64,000 nucleotides of DNA from Anaerolineales bacterium UBA5195 (GCA_002412925.1 DHVZ01000073.1:92897-156896); one strand, 5' to 3'. Positions 8,822-17,631 are shown, numbered from the stretch's first letter. Numbers and translations are program-made. The notes: generated by a model from the sequence alone, not told the origin.

Positions 8822-9580
8822 ATGCAAAAACAACCTCTGTTCATCCTTATCCTGGCCCTGACTCTGGCGGCTTGCAACCTGCCAAAACGCAGTACCGCGA
8901 CACCGGTGGCACAAATTGACCAGTCGCTGGTGGGCACCATTGCGGCCATGACGCTAGAAGCCATGGCAACACCGACGCCAACGCAAACACCAACGCCAAC
9001 CCCGGCAGTGACCATCACGCAAACGCCGACCATCACCCCCACTTATTCTGCGCCGACTTTGTTGTTTAACGGCAACACCAACTGCCGCAAAGGACCGGGG
9101 GCGGAATATGAAGTTGTTACAGTGATGCGCTCAGGCCAGAAAGTGGAAGCCGCTGGCAGGCTCGAGAAAACAAATTACTGGCTGGTCAAACAGCCGGGCA
9201 GCGCAGAAACCTGCTGGGTGGCGGATGACTTTGCCCAATCATCAGGCAGCCTTCATCTGTTGCCAACTGTAACCGCGCCGCCGGCACCAACTCCCAGACC
9301 GCCCAACCCGCCTGCCTGGTCAACCTGGAACTATACTTGTGATTTTGCGAGCGGTGGCAGCAATATCAATATGAACCTGGTTTGGACTGACCGCTCCAAT
9401 GATGAAGGTGGCTATCTCATCTATCGCAACGGACAGACAATTGCCAACTTGGGGCCAAACGCGACCACATTTACGGATGTGGCTTACGTGGCGGCGGGAC
9501 AAGCGGTGAGTTACAAAGTCGAAGCCTACAACAAATCCGGCTCGGCCAGCACCAGTACGATCAGCGCAACATGCCAATAA
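8822..9580 (+). CDS. Lipoprotein with SH3b-like and fibronectin III-like domains
   Basis: Predicted surface lipoprotein. The signal ends in 'LAAC' with Cys18. A Thr/Pro repeat linker ('TPTPTQTPTPTP') follows, then a bacterial SH3-type domain (about residues 75-150, with the typical 'NCRKGPGAEYEVVTVMRSGQ' opening), a second Pro-rich linker and a C-terminal fibronectin III-like domain with 'DEGGYLIYRNG'. Such proteins usually bind cell-wall or surface polymers. The frame is open from a TTG at 8804 that overlaps the GH31 stop, but the ATG at 8822 places the lipoprotein signal correctly and was chosen. The 3' end overlaps the next small gene by ten bases. Confidence 0.85.
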   Translation: MQKQPLFILILALTLAACNLPKRSTATPVAQIDQSLVGTIAAMTLEAMATPTPTQTPTPTPAVTITQTPTITPTYSAPTLLFNGNTNCRKGPGAEYEVVTVMRSGQKVEAAGRLEKTNYWLVKQPGSAETCWVADDFAQSSGSLHLLPTVTAPPAPTPRPPNPPAWSTWNYTCDFASGGSNINMNLVWTDRSNDEGGYLIYRNGQTIANLGPNATTFTDVAYVAAGQAVSYKVEAYNKSGSASTSTISATCQ

Positions 9581-9810
9581 AACCAGACGCCAGAGTGGAA
9601 TTGCTGCGCCTGCTCACCCAACGGCTGGAGCGGCTTTCGGTCGACTCGATCTGGGCGCGGCGCGCCAGTGGACTGCGCGGCTCATTGATTAAGGCACTTG
9701 ATACTGTTGATGCCGGGGAAAATGCCTCGCCAGCCCATCTGGATGCGCTGATCGAGCGCAGCTTCGAGATTTTGCGCCGCGCCGCAAGAGAAATCCCGGA
9801 TACCGATTAA
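9571..9810 (+). CDS. Small hypothetical protein
   Basis: A 79-residue soluble, mostly helical protein rich in Arg, Leu and Glu with no recognised motif. It overlaps the stop of the preceding lipoprotein gene by ten bases in another frame, which suggests translational coupling. Its own ribosome site is weak. Codon use is like that of neighbouring genes, with no sign of a shadow frame. Function unknown. Confidence 0.6.
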   Translation: MPIKPDARVELLRLLTQRLERLSVDSIWARRASGLRGSLIKALDTVDAGENASPAHLDALIERSFEILRRAAREIPDTD

Positions 9811-9848
9811 AATATCAACTGCGATCACCAAGCAGGTTAAAACTATCA

Positions 9849-9918
9849 GGATCTCTAGGATTTTCCGCGAAGAGTGCCGCATTTTGGGGTTCTACCACGG
9901 AGATTCCCAGCTGGCCGC
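9849..9918. repeat. REP-like repeat, uninterrupted copy
   Basis: Two half-units, 'TCTCTAGGATTTTCC' and 'GGGGTTCTACCACGGAGATT', joined by GCGAAGAGTGCCGCATTTT. The same unit recurs at 42869-43010, where 46 extra bases separate the halves, so this copy shows the empty site. A reverse-oriented relative lies at 10256-10330 beyond the glutaredoxin gene. It fills most of the 144-base gap before that gene. Confidence 0.65.
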
Positions 9919-9954
9919 CCCTGCCAGATGATCTAAAAGGATGATTAGGGAATA

Positions 9955-10230
9955 ATGCATATGACCGATCTTTATACTCTGACCCCGCAAGAAATCATCT
10001 TCTATGGTGTCACCTGGTGCGGCGACTGCCGCCGCGCCCGGCAGGTTTTTGCCGATAAGAAGATCAACTATATCGATGTCGACATCGACCGGGATTCCAA
10101 AGCCGCCGAGTTCGTCAAACAAGTCAATCGCGGAAACCGCAGCGTCCCTACCATCATTTTCCCAGACGGGGCCAGCCTGACCGAGCCGGATACCCTGTCC
10201 CTGTCCAGGAAATTAGACAGCCTCGCATAA
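9955..10230 (+). CDS. Glutaredoxin-like (mycoredoxin-type) thiol oxidoreductase
   Basis: A 91-residue thioredoxin-fold protein with the dithiol motif Cys22-Gly-Asp-Cys25 ('VTWCGDCRRARQ') and the cis-proline loop 'SVPTIIFPDG'. This is the layout of glutaredoxin-like and mycoredoxin-type reductases, which exchange electrons with low-molecular-weight thiols or protein disulfides in the cytoplasm. The length is normal. A second ATG lies two codons downstream of the chosen start. A likely terminator overlaps the stop codon. The gene stands alone between two related repeats. Confidence 0.9.
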   Translation: MHMTDLYTLTPQEIIFYGVTWCGDCRRARQVFADKKINYIDVDIDRDSKAAEFVKQVNRGNRSVPTIIFPDGASLTEPDTLSLSRKLDSLA

Positions 10231-10254
10231 ACCGTCTGAACTGGCGGTTTTTCT
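10229..10254 (+). terminator. Probable rho-independent terminator
   Basis: AAACCGTC pairs with GGCGGTTT (one G-T pair) around a six-base loop, followed by TTC, starting within the stop codon of the glutaredoxin-like gene. Confidence 0.55.
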
Positions 10255-10255
10255 T

Positions 10256-10330
10256 TGCCAAACTGCGAACACAAGCGAGCTCTTTGGGAATCTCTGTGCT
10301 AAGACCCACAAGCCGTGTCTCGATGGCACT
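10256..10330. repeat. REP-like repeat, inverted relative of the 9849 copy
   Basis: Read on the minus strand this carries 'GGGTCTTAGCACAGAGATTC' followed by CC, closely similar to GGGTTCTACCACGGAGATTCCC at 9887-9908 and GGGTCTTCCACGGAGATTCCC at 42971-42991. It occupies the gap between the glutaredoxin and FG-GAP-like genes. Confidence 0.5.
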
Positions 10331-10351
10331 TGACATCGGTGTACAATAAAT

Positions 10352-11077
10352 ATGATGTTTCGCCGCAGATTCCTGTTACTGGGCTTCGCCGCCTGCCTGC
10401 TTATCTCGCCTGCGCCCACCACTTCTGGCGGGCGCGATAACCGCATCTGGCGCTTGGCGGAGGCGAGGCTTGAGCCTGCCCTCTTGTCAGCCAACCTGGA
10501 ACCGCTTGTGCCGTCTGAGGTGATCGACTTCGACGGCGACGGGAGGCCCGAAACGCTGAGCCTGGTAAATGGACAGGCCCTCATCCAAACTGGCAAACAA
10601 ATCCGCTGGGAAAGCCCACAGGCGTGGCAGGTGCGGCAGGTTCAAATTGCCGACCTAAACCATGACAGCCAACCGGAGGCCGTGCTGCTGGTCTGGCGCA
10701 CCTTTCAGCCCTGGCCCATCGACGCCTGGTTACCGCACGGAGGCCGCATCGACCAGTTCCATAACTCGGACGGAATGTCGTGTCACCTCATCTTGATCGG
10801 CTGGCTCAAACGCTCGTTCGGCGAGCGCTGGGCCGGGTCAGCGCTTGCGCAGCCGGTAACAACTTTCGCGGCGGCAGACCTGACCGGCAGCGGAAAACAA
10901 TTTCTCGTTACGCTCGAAGCCGAATACGATGACCCGCCTTCCGTCCCAGCCCGGAATCTCAAAGTCTGGGAATGGAACGGATTCGGCTTTACTGTCGTCT
11001 CTCAAGAGCCAGGTGCGTTCAACCAGTTGGTAATTGCCCGGGCAGGGAATGGCCAACTGTTGATTCTTGTCCCATAA
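10352..11077 (+). CDS. Secreted FG-GAP/VCBS-like repeat protein
   Basis: A 241-residue exported protein of unknown function. Residues 1-25 form a signal peptide (Arg-rich start, 'FLLLGFAACLLISP'). The mature part contains acidic calcium-loop-like segments 'DFDGDGRPETLSL' and 'DLNHDSQPEAVLLVW', spaced as in FG-GAP/VCBS beta-propeller blades, but only about two or three blades are present. The start is one of two adjacent ATGs (10352, 10355) preceded by TACAAT, without a ribosome site. It ends 22 bases before the DUF3160 gene and may be transcribed with it. Confidence 0.75.
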   Translation: MMFRRRFLLLGFAACLLISPAPTTSGGRDNRIWRLAEARLEPALLSANLEPLVPSEVIDFDGDGRPETLSLVNGQALIQTGKQIRWESPQAWQVRQVQIADLNHDSQPEAVLLVWRTFQPWPIDAWLPHGGRIDQFHNSDGMSCHLILIGWLKRSFGERWAGSALAQPVTTFAAADLTGSGKQFLVTLEAEYDDPPSVPARNLKVWEWNGFGFTVVSQEPGAFNQLVIARAGNGQLLILVP

Positions 11078-11099
11078 GTTCTCGCCCTCAGGAGGTTCC

Positions 11100-13322
11100 A
11101 TGCGACCCAAACTCAATCCTCTGTTTTTCATGGCTGGCCTGATCGTGATTGTTTCCATCGCCTGCAACCAGGTGATGGGACCGCCAGCGACCCAGCCTCC
11201 GCTCGCGACTGCCCCACAGCTGGAGGTCGCACCAACCCGGAGCGGCCCGATCCCCACCCCACCCGCCGATGTTTACCCGCCAGCTTTCGCCTCCTTCCAA
11301 CTGGTAGCGGTCAAGCTCCCGGCAAAATTCAACGGCAGTGATTACACCCTCCCGGTCGACCTGGGTAAAGTCCAATTTGCCGGTGAACTCAAGATCAGCG
11401 ACGCGCAACGCCAGTTGCTCACGAAAAACGGTTTTGTCGTCACGTCGCCCAAGCCGGGTGAATATCGTGAGTTCTACCAAATCTATGAACAAAATCGCTA
11501 TGGCGACGATCCGCGTCCGATGTTCATCACTACCGATTCAATTTACCACGTCTACCATCTCCTCTTCGACAAGCTGCTGCGCGACCTGGAACGCGATTCC
11601 TTCATCCCGATCCTCAATGAACTGACCAGTACCATGCTTAAAACCAGCTACCAGCAGTATGGCACCCTGAAAGGCACGCCGCTCGAAGAACCGGCGCAGC
11701 GAAACGTGGCGTTCTTTGCCGTGGGGGCGCAATTACTGAACCTGCCCGACATCGTTCCCGCCGAAGTGACCAACCTGGTCAAGGACGAACTGGCTCTGAT
11801 CAATGCCGCCAGCGGCGCGCAGGTTTCACCCATCTGGGATCGCCCCGACCTGCCCAGCGACAAGAAACTGATCGAAGATTATTCGCAGTACATCCCGCGC
11901 GGGCACTATACGCGCTCCGAGGGGCTGAAACGTTACTTCCGCGCGATGATGTGGTATGGACGCCTGACCTTTCGCCTGCGGGACGACTTTGAGACCCGGC
12001 GCGCGCTGCTGATGACCCAAGCCTTGCGAACAGCCAGTACCACCAACGGGACCTCCGCGCTGACACTCTGGCAAAACATTTATGAGCCGACGGTTTTCAT
12101 TGTTGGCAAAGCAGATGACCTATCTTTTTTTGAGTATGGCGCGCTCATGGACGCGGTCTTCGGCCCAAACGCAGACCCGAAATCTTTCGCCGATGACAAA
12201 AAATTCGCGGCCTTTATGGATGGCGCCAGAAACCTGCCGCCGCCACAGGTTAACTCGATGTGGGTCTGGATTTGGGAAGACCCCGAGCAGGCCACCAAGG
12301 GCTTCCGCTTCATGGGCCAACGGTTTACCCTGGACGCCTACGTCTTCGGCCAGCTCATCTGGCGCAAGGTCGGCACGGAAACCAATCCGCGCGGCCTGCC
12401 TAAAGCGCTGGATTTCTTCGCCGCGCAAGGTTCCAATGAAGCCGCTAAGATCCTCAAGGAAATGGGCGAGAACCAGTATGAGAATTACGATCAGCAGATG
12501 TCCAAAGTACGCAGGGAAATCTCGGCCCTGGGCACCGATTCGTGGACGCAAAACCTGTACTGGTCGTGGCTCTACAGCCTGCAGCCGTTGACCAACCCCA
12601 AGGATGCCCGCTACCCGGCCTTCATGCAGACCCAGGCCTGGACCCGCAAAGACCTGCACACTGCTCTCAGCTCGTGGACGGAACTCAAACACGACACCAT
12701 CCTGTACGCCAAGCAGGTCATGGCCGAGATGGGCGGCGGCGGCGATGAAAAACCCCCGCTCAGTTACGTGGAACCCAACCCGGAGGCTTATGCCCGCCTG
12801 CTGACGCTGGCCACGATGACCCGCGACGGCCTCCAGCAGCGCGACCTGCTCAGTGAAGTAACCGCCGGGAACCTGAACAACCTGATCTCCGAACTGGAAT
12901 TCCTGCAGCGGATCGCGGAAGCCGAATTGAACGGCACCGAAATCTCTGCCGAGGCTTACTGGCACATGTTCTACTGGGGCGGCGTGCTCGAACAATTCAC
13001 CCTGGCTGCCGCCGATACCGACCCTGGCGAGGGCCGCCCGATCCTGGAAGACCAGAAAGCCGCCCTGATCGCTGATGTAGCCACCGGCCTCGACAAAGAC
13101 GGGAACCTTGCCGCGCTGGAGGAAGCCATCGGCCAGCCGACGATCATTTACGTGGTCTTGCCCGGTCAGCCTACGCGCATTGGGACTGGCGCAGTCTTCA
13201 GTTACTACGAGTTCTCCGTCCCCGCTGGCGCGCGCATGACTGACGAACAATGGCAGGCGATGGTCGAAGCCGGGAAGAACCCGCCCGCACCAGATTGGAC
13301 AAAACTATTCATCTCACCGTGA
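11100..13322 (+). CDS. DUF3160-family lipoprotein
   Basis: Large exported protein of 740 residues that I place in the DUF3160 family from the 'MFITTDSIYHVYHLLFDKLL' region and the long helical body that follows. The family's biochemical role is unknown. The ATG at 11100 is preceded by a strong AGGAGG (11090-11095). It gives a signal peptide ending in 'VSIAC' (Cys22), then a short Pro/Thr linker. The upstream in-frame start at 11067 would spoil the signal and overlap the previous gene, so it was not used. The body is soluble and acidic with no membrane segments. The next gene is the CapA lipoprotein, separated by a perfect hairpin. Confidence 0.85.
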   Translation: MRPKLNPLFFMAGLIVIVSIACNQVMGPPATQPPLATAPQLEVAPTRSGPIPTPPADVYPPAFASFQLVAVKLPAKFNGSDYTLPVDLGKVQFAGELKISDAQRQLLTKNGFVVTSPKPGEYREFYQIYEQNRYGDDPRPMFITTDSIYHVYHLLFDKLLRDLERDSFIPILNELTSTMLKTSYQQYGTLKGTPLEEPAQRNVAFFAVGAQLLNLPDIVPAEVTNLVKDELALINAASGAQVSPIWDRPDLPSDKKLIEDYSQYIPRGHYTRSEGLKRYFRAMMWYGRLTFRLRDDFETRRALLMTQALRTASTTNGTSALTLWQNIYEPTVFIVGKADDLSFFEYGALMDAVFGPNADPKSFADDKKFAAFMDGARNLPPPQVNSMWVWIWEDPEQATKGFRFMGQRFTLDAYVFGQLIWRKVGTETNPRGLPKALDFFAAQGSNEAAKILKEMGENQYENYDQQMSKVRREISALGTDSWTQNLYWSWLYSLQPLTNPKDARYPAFMQTQAWTRKDLHTALSSWTELKHDTILYAKQVMAEMGGGGDEKPPLSYVEPNPEAYARLLTLATMTRDGLQQRDLLSEVTAGNLNNLISELEFLQRIAEAELNGTEISAEAYWHMFYWGGVLEQFTLAAADTDPGEGRPILEDQKAALIADVATGLDKDGNLAALEEAIGQPTIIYVVLPGQPTRIGTGAVFSYYEFSVPAGARMTDEQWQAMVEAGKNPPAPDWTKLFISP

Positions 13323-13346
13323 CGCTTGACTATGGACCGCAGACCG

Positions 13347-13379
13347 TGGATCCTGGACGATCTTGTTGTCCAGGATCCA
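13347..13379. repeat. Perfect hairpin between the DUF3160 and CapA genes
   Basis: TGGATCCTGGAC (13347-13358) and its exact complement (13368-13379) enclose a nine-base loop. No T tract follows, so it is not a classical terminator. It ends 17 bases before the chosen CapA start and could modulate read-through, mRNA stability or translation. Confidence 0.6.
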
Positions 13380-13396
13380 TCGTCCACAGAGTCCCC

Positions 13397-14314
13397 TTGC
13401 GGGATCGTCTGACCCTTAGCCTGTTGCTCGTTCTCTTGAGCGGCTGTCAGGCTGTGGCTTCCTCCCCTGCCCCAACCGTTACGCTCGCACTGCTGGGTGA
13501 CGTGATGCTGGGGCGGGGCGTCCATCCTTCGGCGCAGACTTTTACGCACCTTGAGCCCTTCCTAAAATCGGCTGACCTGGCACTGGCGAATCTCGAATCC
13601 CCGCTCACCGTTGCGCCGGTCGAAACCCAATCCACCTATCAACTCTGCGCAGCGCCGGAGAATGTCCGTTACCTGGCGGAGGCTGGTTTCGACCTGCTCT
13701 CGCTGGCTAACAATCATCGTCTCGACTGCGGCGAAAAAGGACTGGCCGAGACCCAAGCCACGCTGACGGAAGCCGGGCTGGGTTTTATTGGTCCCCGCCC
13801 TGAGCCGGTCTACCGCGAAATCAACGGAATCCGGCTGGGGTTCCTGGCCTTCGATGCCACGAGCGGACTTGATCTCGAAACAGCGATACAAGCCATCCGT
13901 TCAGCGCGAGAGACCGGCGCCATCGTCATCGTCTCGCTCCACTGGGGCATGGAGTATCAATCCGGCGCGTCCCCCGAGCAAAAACAAAGCGCCGCCCAAC
14001 TGGCCGAAGCCGGGGCGGCGCTGATCTGGGGGCACCATCCCCATGTCTTACAGTGCGCAGAATGGGTCAATCAGCACAAAACGCTGGCGCTTTACAGCCT
14101 GGGCAATGCGCTTTTCGATCAAGCCGGGCTGGCAAATACGCGCCAATCTGCATTGGTGCTGGCAACACTCGATACTGGTGGTGTCAAAACGCTGCAAGTT
14201 ATCCCATTTGTAATCGATGTGCCCGGCAGCCGTATCATGGAGGCTGACCCAGTCAGCGCAGAGACAATTTTTGGGGTTTTCAAAAAAGTCACAACAGAGA
14301 TTCGACCGAAGTAA
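13397..14314 (+). CDS. CapA-family lipoprotein (poly-gamma-glutamate synthesis-like metallophosphatase fold)
   Basis: CapA/PgsA-like protein of about 305 residues. Family blocks are all visible: 'LLGDVMLGRG', 'LANLESPLT', 'SLANNHRLDCG', 'IVSLHWGMEY', 'WGHHPHVLQ' and 'YSLGNALFDQ'. They belong to a calcineurin-like metal-binding fold. The frame is open from 13250, but only the TTG at 13397 gives a proper lipoprotein signal ending in 'LLSGC' (Cys17), so that start was chosen. Members attach to poly-gamma-glutamate capsule synthesis, yet no capB/capC neighbours exist here, so the function is likely a generic cell-envelope hydrolase. A bidirectional terminator follows. Confidence 0.9.
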   Translation: MRDRLTLSLLLVLLSGCQAVASSPAPTVTLALLGDVMLGRGVHPSAQTFTHLEPFLKSADLALANLESPLTVAPVETQSTYQLCAAPENVRYLAEAGFDLLSLANNHRLDCGEKGLAETQATLTEAGLGFIGPRPEPVYREINGIRLGFLAFDATSGLDLETAIQAIRSARETGAIVIVSLHWGMEYQSGASPEQKQSAAQLAEAGAALIWGHHPHVLQCAEWVNQHKTLALYSLGNALFDQAGLANTRQSALVLATLDTGGVKTLQVIPFVIDVPGSRIMEADPVSAETIFGVFKKVTTEIRPK

Positions 14315-14325
14315 GATCAAAATAG

Positions 14326-14363
14326 AGCCCCAATAACCCTCCTGGCGGATGGTTATTGGGGTT
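14326..14363. terminator. Bidirectional terminator between convergent genes
   Basis: CCCCAATAACC (14328-14338) pairs exactly with 14351-14361 around a 12-base loop, with two further outer pairs. On the minus strand it is followed by CTCTATTTTG. It lies between the stops of the CapA gene (+) and the amino-acid transporter operon (-). Confidence 0.75.
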
Positions 14364-14384
14364 GGCGTCGAGACAACACTGTCA

Positions 14385-15143
14385 TCAATGCTGTAAGATC
14401 TGTGACAGGAATAACTTGGTGCGATCTTCCTTGGGACTCGTGAAAATCTCCTGCGGGGTACCGCTCTCAACAATCTGCCCCCGATCAAAGAAAAACATCC
14501 GGTCGGCCACAGCCCTGGCAAAGCCCATTTCATGGGTGACGACCAGCATGGTCATTCCGGATTTCGCTAATTGAATCATCACATCCAACACTTCTTTGAT
14601 CATTTCCGGATCCAGGGCGGAAGTTGGCTCGTCGAAGAGCATGATCTGAGGCTGCATCGCCAGCGCACGCGCGATGGCAACCCGTTGCTGCTGCCCGCCC
14701 GAAAGCTGACCGGGGAATTTTTGCGCCTGCTCAGGAATGCCGACCCGCCCCAGCAGTTCCAGAGCAACCTTTTCGGCCTGATCCTGCGGCCATTTACGCA
14801 CCCAGATCAGCGCCAGAGAGACGTTCTGAATGACGGTCAGGTGCGGGAAAAGATTAAATTGCTGAAAGACCATGCCTGTTTCCATGCGCACGGCTTCCAC
14901 ATTGCGCACATCATGGGTCAATTCGATGCCATCAACAATGATCGTGCCTTTCTGGTGCTCTTCCAGGCGGTTGAGGGTGCGGATGAAGGTCGATTTTCCT
15001 GACCCTGACGGCCCGAAAATAACAATCACCTCGCCTTTGTTCACTTCCATGGATACACCGCGCAAAGCGTGGAAGTTGCCAAACCATTTATGCACATCCT
15101 TGCAGATAATGATTGGTTCTTTTTTCTCAACATCTTCCTGCAT
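14385..15143 (-). CDS. aapP: Polar amino acid ABC transporter ATP-binding protein
   Basis: ATPase subunit of a general L-amino-acid importer, 252 residues from the ATG at 15143 (AAGGAA site upstream). The upstream-open frame encodes no extra domain. Motifs: Walker A 'FGPSGSGKSTF', signature 'LSGGQQQRVAIARAL', Walker B 'IMLFDEPTSALDP' and the switch His in 'LVVTHEMGFA', all characteristic of the GlnQ/AapP subgroup. It is the last gene of an operon ordered binding protein, two permeases, ATPase. It would energise uptake through the two permeases encoded just upstream. Confidence 0.95.
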   Translation of the reverse strand: MQEDVEKKEPIIICKDVHKWFGNFHALRGVSMEVNKGEVIVIFGPSGSGKSTFIRTLNRLEEHQKGTIIVDGIELTHDVRNVEAVRMETGMVFQQFNLFPHLTVIQNVSLALIWVRKWPQDQAEKVALELLGRVGIPEQAQKFPGQLSGGQQQRVAIARALAMQPQIMLFDEPTSALDPEMIKEVLDVMIQLAKSGMTMLVVTHEMGFARAVADRMFFFDRGQIVESGTPQEIFTSPKEDRTKLFLSQILQH

Positions 15144-15177
15144 GATATTTTCCTTCTGTGATCGAATTTTGCAAATA

Positions 15178-16386
15178 TCAACGCTCTCCGACACCCAGGC
15201 TCTTTTCAAGTTGCAGGCTGGCATAGGACATAAAGTAACTGAAGACCCAGAAGATGACAGCAATAAAAGCATAAACTTCTATCTGCAAGCGGAAAAATTC
15301 CGGGTTCAGTTTCAGGACCGCATTTCCAACACCAAGCAAATCGTTGATTCCAACGATCACCACCAGGGTGGTATCCTTGAAGAGGGAAATAAACTGCCCG
15401 ACAATGGACGGGATCACCAGGCGCAATGCCTGGGGCAGGACAATCAGGATCATAATCTGGAAGCCGTTTAAACCAAGAGCCTTGGCCGCCTCCGTCTGTC
15501 CGGGCGGGATGGCTTGCAGGCCGCCGCGCACATTCTCAGCGGTATAAGCCGCACTAAAGACAATCGTACCCATCAGCGCGCGCAAGACACGGTCGATCCT
15601 AGATTCGGCTGGCAGGAAAAGCGCCAGGATGATTGAAAACATGAACAGGATGGTAACCAACGGGACGCCGCGCACCACTTCGATAAAAAGGATCGAGAAA
15701 AGCTTTACAACCGGCAAAGATGAACGCCGTCCCAACGCCAGCAAAACGCCAATGGGAAAAGACAGGATGATCCCACCCACTGCCAGCAGGAGGGTAATTA
15801 ACAAACCGCCCCAGGCGGTGGTCGCCACGCTCGGCAATCCTGGAATACCAGGAACCCCCGGCAGTAATACCAGGCTGATCAAAACCGCTGCAACAGACCA
15901 CAACGTAATGACCAGCCGTCCACCGATATCTTTCAAGCGCACAAGGCGATAACCCAGGTAAATCAGGACGGGGCAGGCCAGGAAGACCGCCCGCACGGCT
16001 GGCGTGATGGTGGGTGTTTCCAGTGGAATCAGGGCCAGGCCGCCAAGCAGAATTGCCAGGAAGATGGCAAAAGCTTTAACGTAGCGCTCCCAAACACCCC
16101 ATGACATACCAATCAAAAAGGTGGACATCAGCAGGCTGAGACCAGGGCGCCAGAGTTGGTCACGCGGATACTGGCCAACCAGGAAGAGCAGGGGCGCAAC
16201 CGTGATTGGCCGCCAGTCGGCGGTAAAGAACACCCAGCGCAGAGTCAAAACCACAACAAAGTAAAGGAAGCCCAGGGACAAGAGCGTCAGCGAACTGTTA
16301 AACCAGTTATTGAACAGGTTTTCCCGCACCCACTCAATCGGGCGCAGCGCAGCAGGAGGCGCAACGGAATCTGGAACAGTTCTCAC
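15178..16386 (-). CDS. aapM: General L-amino acid ABC transporter permease (AapM-like)
   Basis: Inner-membrane permease of 402 residues. The N-terminal half adds several membrane helices. The canonical His/Glu/Gln-type permease domain begins near residue 190 ('WGGLLITLLLAVGGIILSFP') and contains the ATPase-coupling EAA-like loop 'QTEAAKALGLNGFQIMILIV LPQ' region. The extended length (>380) is typical of AapM/BztC rather than of the short ~220-residue permeases. Only two bases separate it from the AapQ-like gene upstream and 34 from the ATPase gene downstream. Confidence 0.93.
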   Translation of the reverse strand: MRTVPDSVAPPAALRPIEWVRENLFNNWFNSSLTLLSLGFLYFVVVLTLRWVFFTADWRPITVAPLLFLVGQYPRDQLWRPGLSLLMSTFLIGMSWGVWERYVKAFAIFLAILLGGLALIPLETPTITPAVRAVFLACPVLIYLGYRLVRLKDIGGRLVITLWSVAAVLISLVLLPGVPGIPGLPSVATTAWGGLLITLLLAVGGIILSFPIGVLLALGRRSSLPVVKLFSILFIEVVRGVPLVTILFMFSIILALFLPAESRIDRVLRALMGTIVFSAAYTAENVRGGLQAIPPGQTEAAKALGLNGFQIMILIVLPQALRLVIPSIVGQFISLFKDTTLVVIVGINDLLGVGNAVLKLNPEFFRLQIEVYAFIAVIFWVFSYFMSYASLQLEKSLGVGER

Positions 16387-16388
16387 GG

Positions 16389-17579
16389 TTACCTCTCGAT
16401 GAACTGGACGCGGCGGTTATAAATATTCAAGACTACAGAAGTAACCAGGCTGATTGCCAGGTAAGTCGCCATCACCATCAGGAAGACGGGCACGGCCCGC
16501 CCGGCCTGGTTGATGGTTACTTTCCCAATCGCAAACAATTCCTGGTAGCCAATCGTCAGCGCCAGGCTGGAGTTTTTGGTCAGGTTCAAATACTGGCTGA
16601 TCAAGGGTGGGATGACCACACGCAAAGCCTGCGGAATGACCACCAGACTCAATACGTGTGGAGCGCGCAAGCCCAGCGCCCTGGCAGCCTCCACCTGCCC
16701 CTTTTGGACAGCCTGTATCCCGGAACGAACCACCTCGGCAATGAAAGCGGCCGTATACGTGGTCAGGCCAATCGTCAGGGCGCTAAATTCCGGGGAAAGA
16801 CGCAGACCGCCTTTGTAATTGAAGCCTTGCAGCCGGACTGGAATGTCCATCCAAAAAGGCGCGCCTCCCGATACAAACCAGCCCACAGCCGGAATAAGCA
16901 CCAATAATCCCAGGCTCACGGAGATATAATGCGTGCTTTGCCCGGTCTTGATGCGAAGATTGCGTAAAATATTGAAAGCCACTACAGCCAGGATAATCCC
17001 AGCCACCAAAAAAATGATAAAGATTGGGCCGGTCTCCGTCAGACGCGGCCAGGTCAGATATAAGCCGCGCTGGGATAGATAAAGCGGCCCCGGCAAGACA
17101 ATGCTTTCTTTGACCGGGGGAAGTTTGGTAAAGACTCCGAAATACCAGAGGAAGAGCAAGACCAGCAAAGGAATATTCCGGTGGAACTCAATAAAAGCCA
17201 ACGCCAGGCGGCTGACCAGCCAGTTGGACGAAAGTCGCGCCAGGCCAACGAAAAAAACCAACCAGGTGGCAAAAAAGATGCCCGTGATGGAAACCACCAG
17301 GGTATTAACCAGGCCAACCAAAAAAGCCTGTCCAAAAGACATGGTCGGCTCATACGGAATATACGATTCGGCAATCGGGAACCCGGCTGGTTCCTTGAGA
17401 AACCCGTAGGTTAATGACATCCCCCGTTGCTGGGTAATCAGCAGGAAGTTGGAGATTGCCCAATAAATCAGTCCCAGGATAATTGCGGCTGACACGATCT
17501 GCGCACCGATCCTCAGGTAACGCTCGTCACGCCAAAAGGGAATTTTTCCACTGGAATGTGGATTGGTTATGACTGTCAT
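16389..17579 (-). CDS. aapQ: General L-amino acid ABC transporter permease (AapQ-like)
   Basis: Partner permease, 396 residues from the ATG at 17579, which has GAGG in front. An earlier in-frame start (17687) would run into the upstream hairpin and was rejected. About eight membrane segments. The transport domain has 'FLVGLVNTLVVSITG' and the coupling loop 'QVEAARALGLRAPHV'. A long periplasmic-side insertion (about residues 150-230) is the AapQ/BztB hallmark. Together with the AapM-like subunit it forms the heterodimeric pore. A stem-loop between this gene and the binding-protein gene probably lowers its expression relative to the binding protein. Confidence 0.93.
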   Translation of the reverse strand: MTVITNPHSSGKIPFWRDERYLRIGAQIVSAAIILGLIYWAISNFLLITQQRGMSLTYGFLKEPAGFPIAESYIPYEPTMSFGQAFLVGLVNTLVVSITGIFFATWLVFFVGLARLSSNWLVSRLALAFIEFHRNIPLLVLLFLWYFGVFTKLPPVKESIVLPGPLYLSQRGLYLTWPRLTETGPIFIIFLVAGIILAVVAFNILRNLRIKTGQSTHYISVSLGLLVLIPAVGWFVSGGAPFWMDIPVRLQGFNYKGGLRLSPEFSALTIGLTTYTAAFIAEVVRSGIQAVQKGQVEAARALGLRAPHVLSLVVIPQALRVVIPPLISQYLNLTKNSSLALTIGYQELFAIGKVTINQAGRAVPVFLMVMATYLAISLVTSVVLNIYNRRVQFIER

Positions 17580-17600
17580 CCGAAACCTCAGGGGAAAAGA

Positions 17601-17631
17601 GTGTGCAGCCGGGGAAAAACCGGCTGCACAC
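17601..17631 (-). terminator. Intercistronic hairpin / partial terminator
   Basis: Perfect 12-bp stem (17601-17612 with 17620-17631, core GTGTGCAGCCGG) and seven-base loop; on the minus strand it is followed by CTCTTTTCC. It lies 14 bases after the binding-protein stop and upstream of the permeases, the usual place for an attenuating or mRNA-stabilising hairpin in ABC importer operons. Confidence 0.7.

Noticed and set aside
10330..10347. TTGACA followed by TACAAT before the FG-GAP-like gene
   Set aside because: The spacer is only six bases, far too short for a sigma70 promoter; the TACAAT alone is considered in the leaderless finding.
12120..13250. 376-codon open frame on the minus strand
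   Set aside because: Antisense to the DUF3160 gene; composition of a shadow frame.
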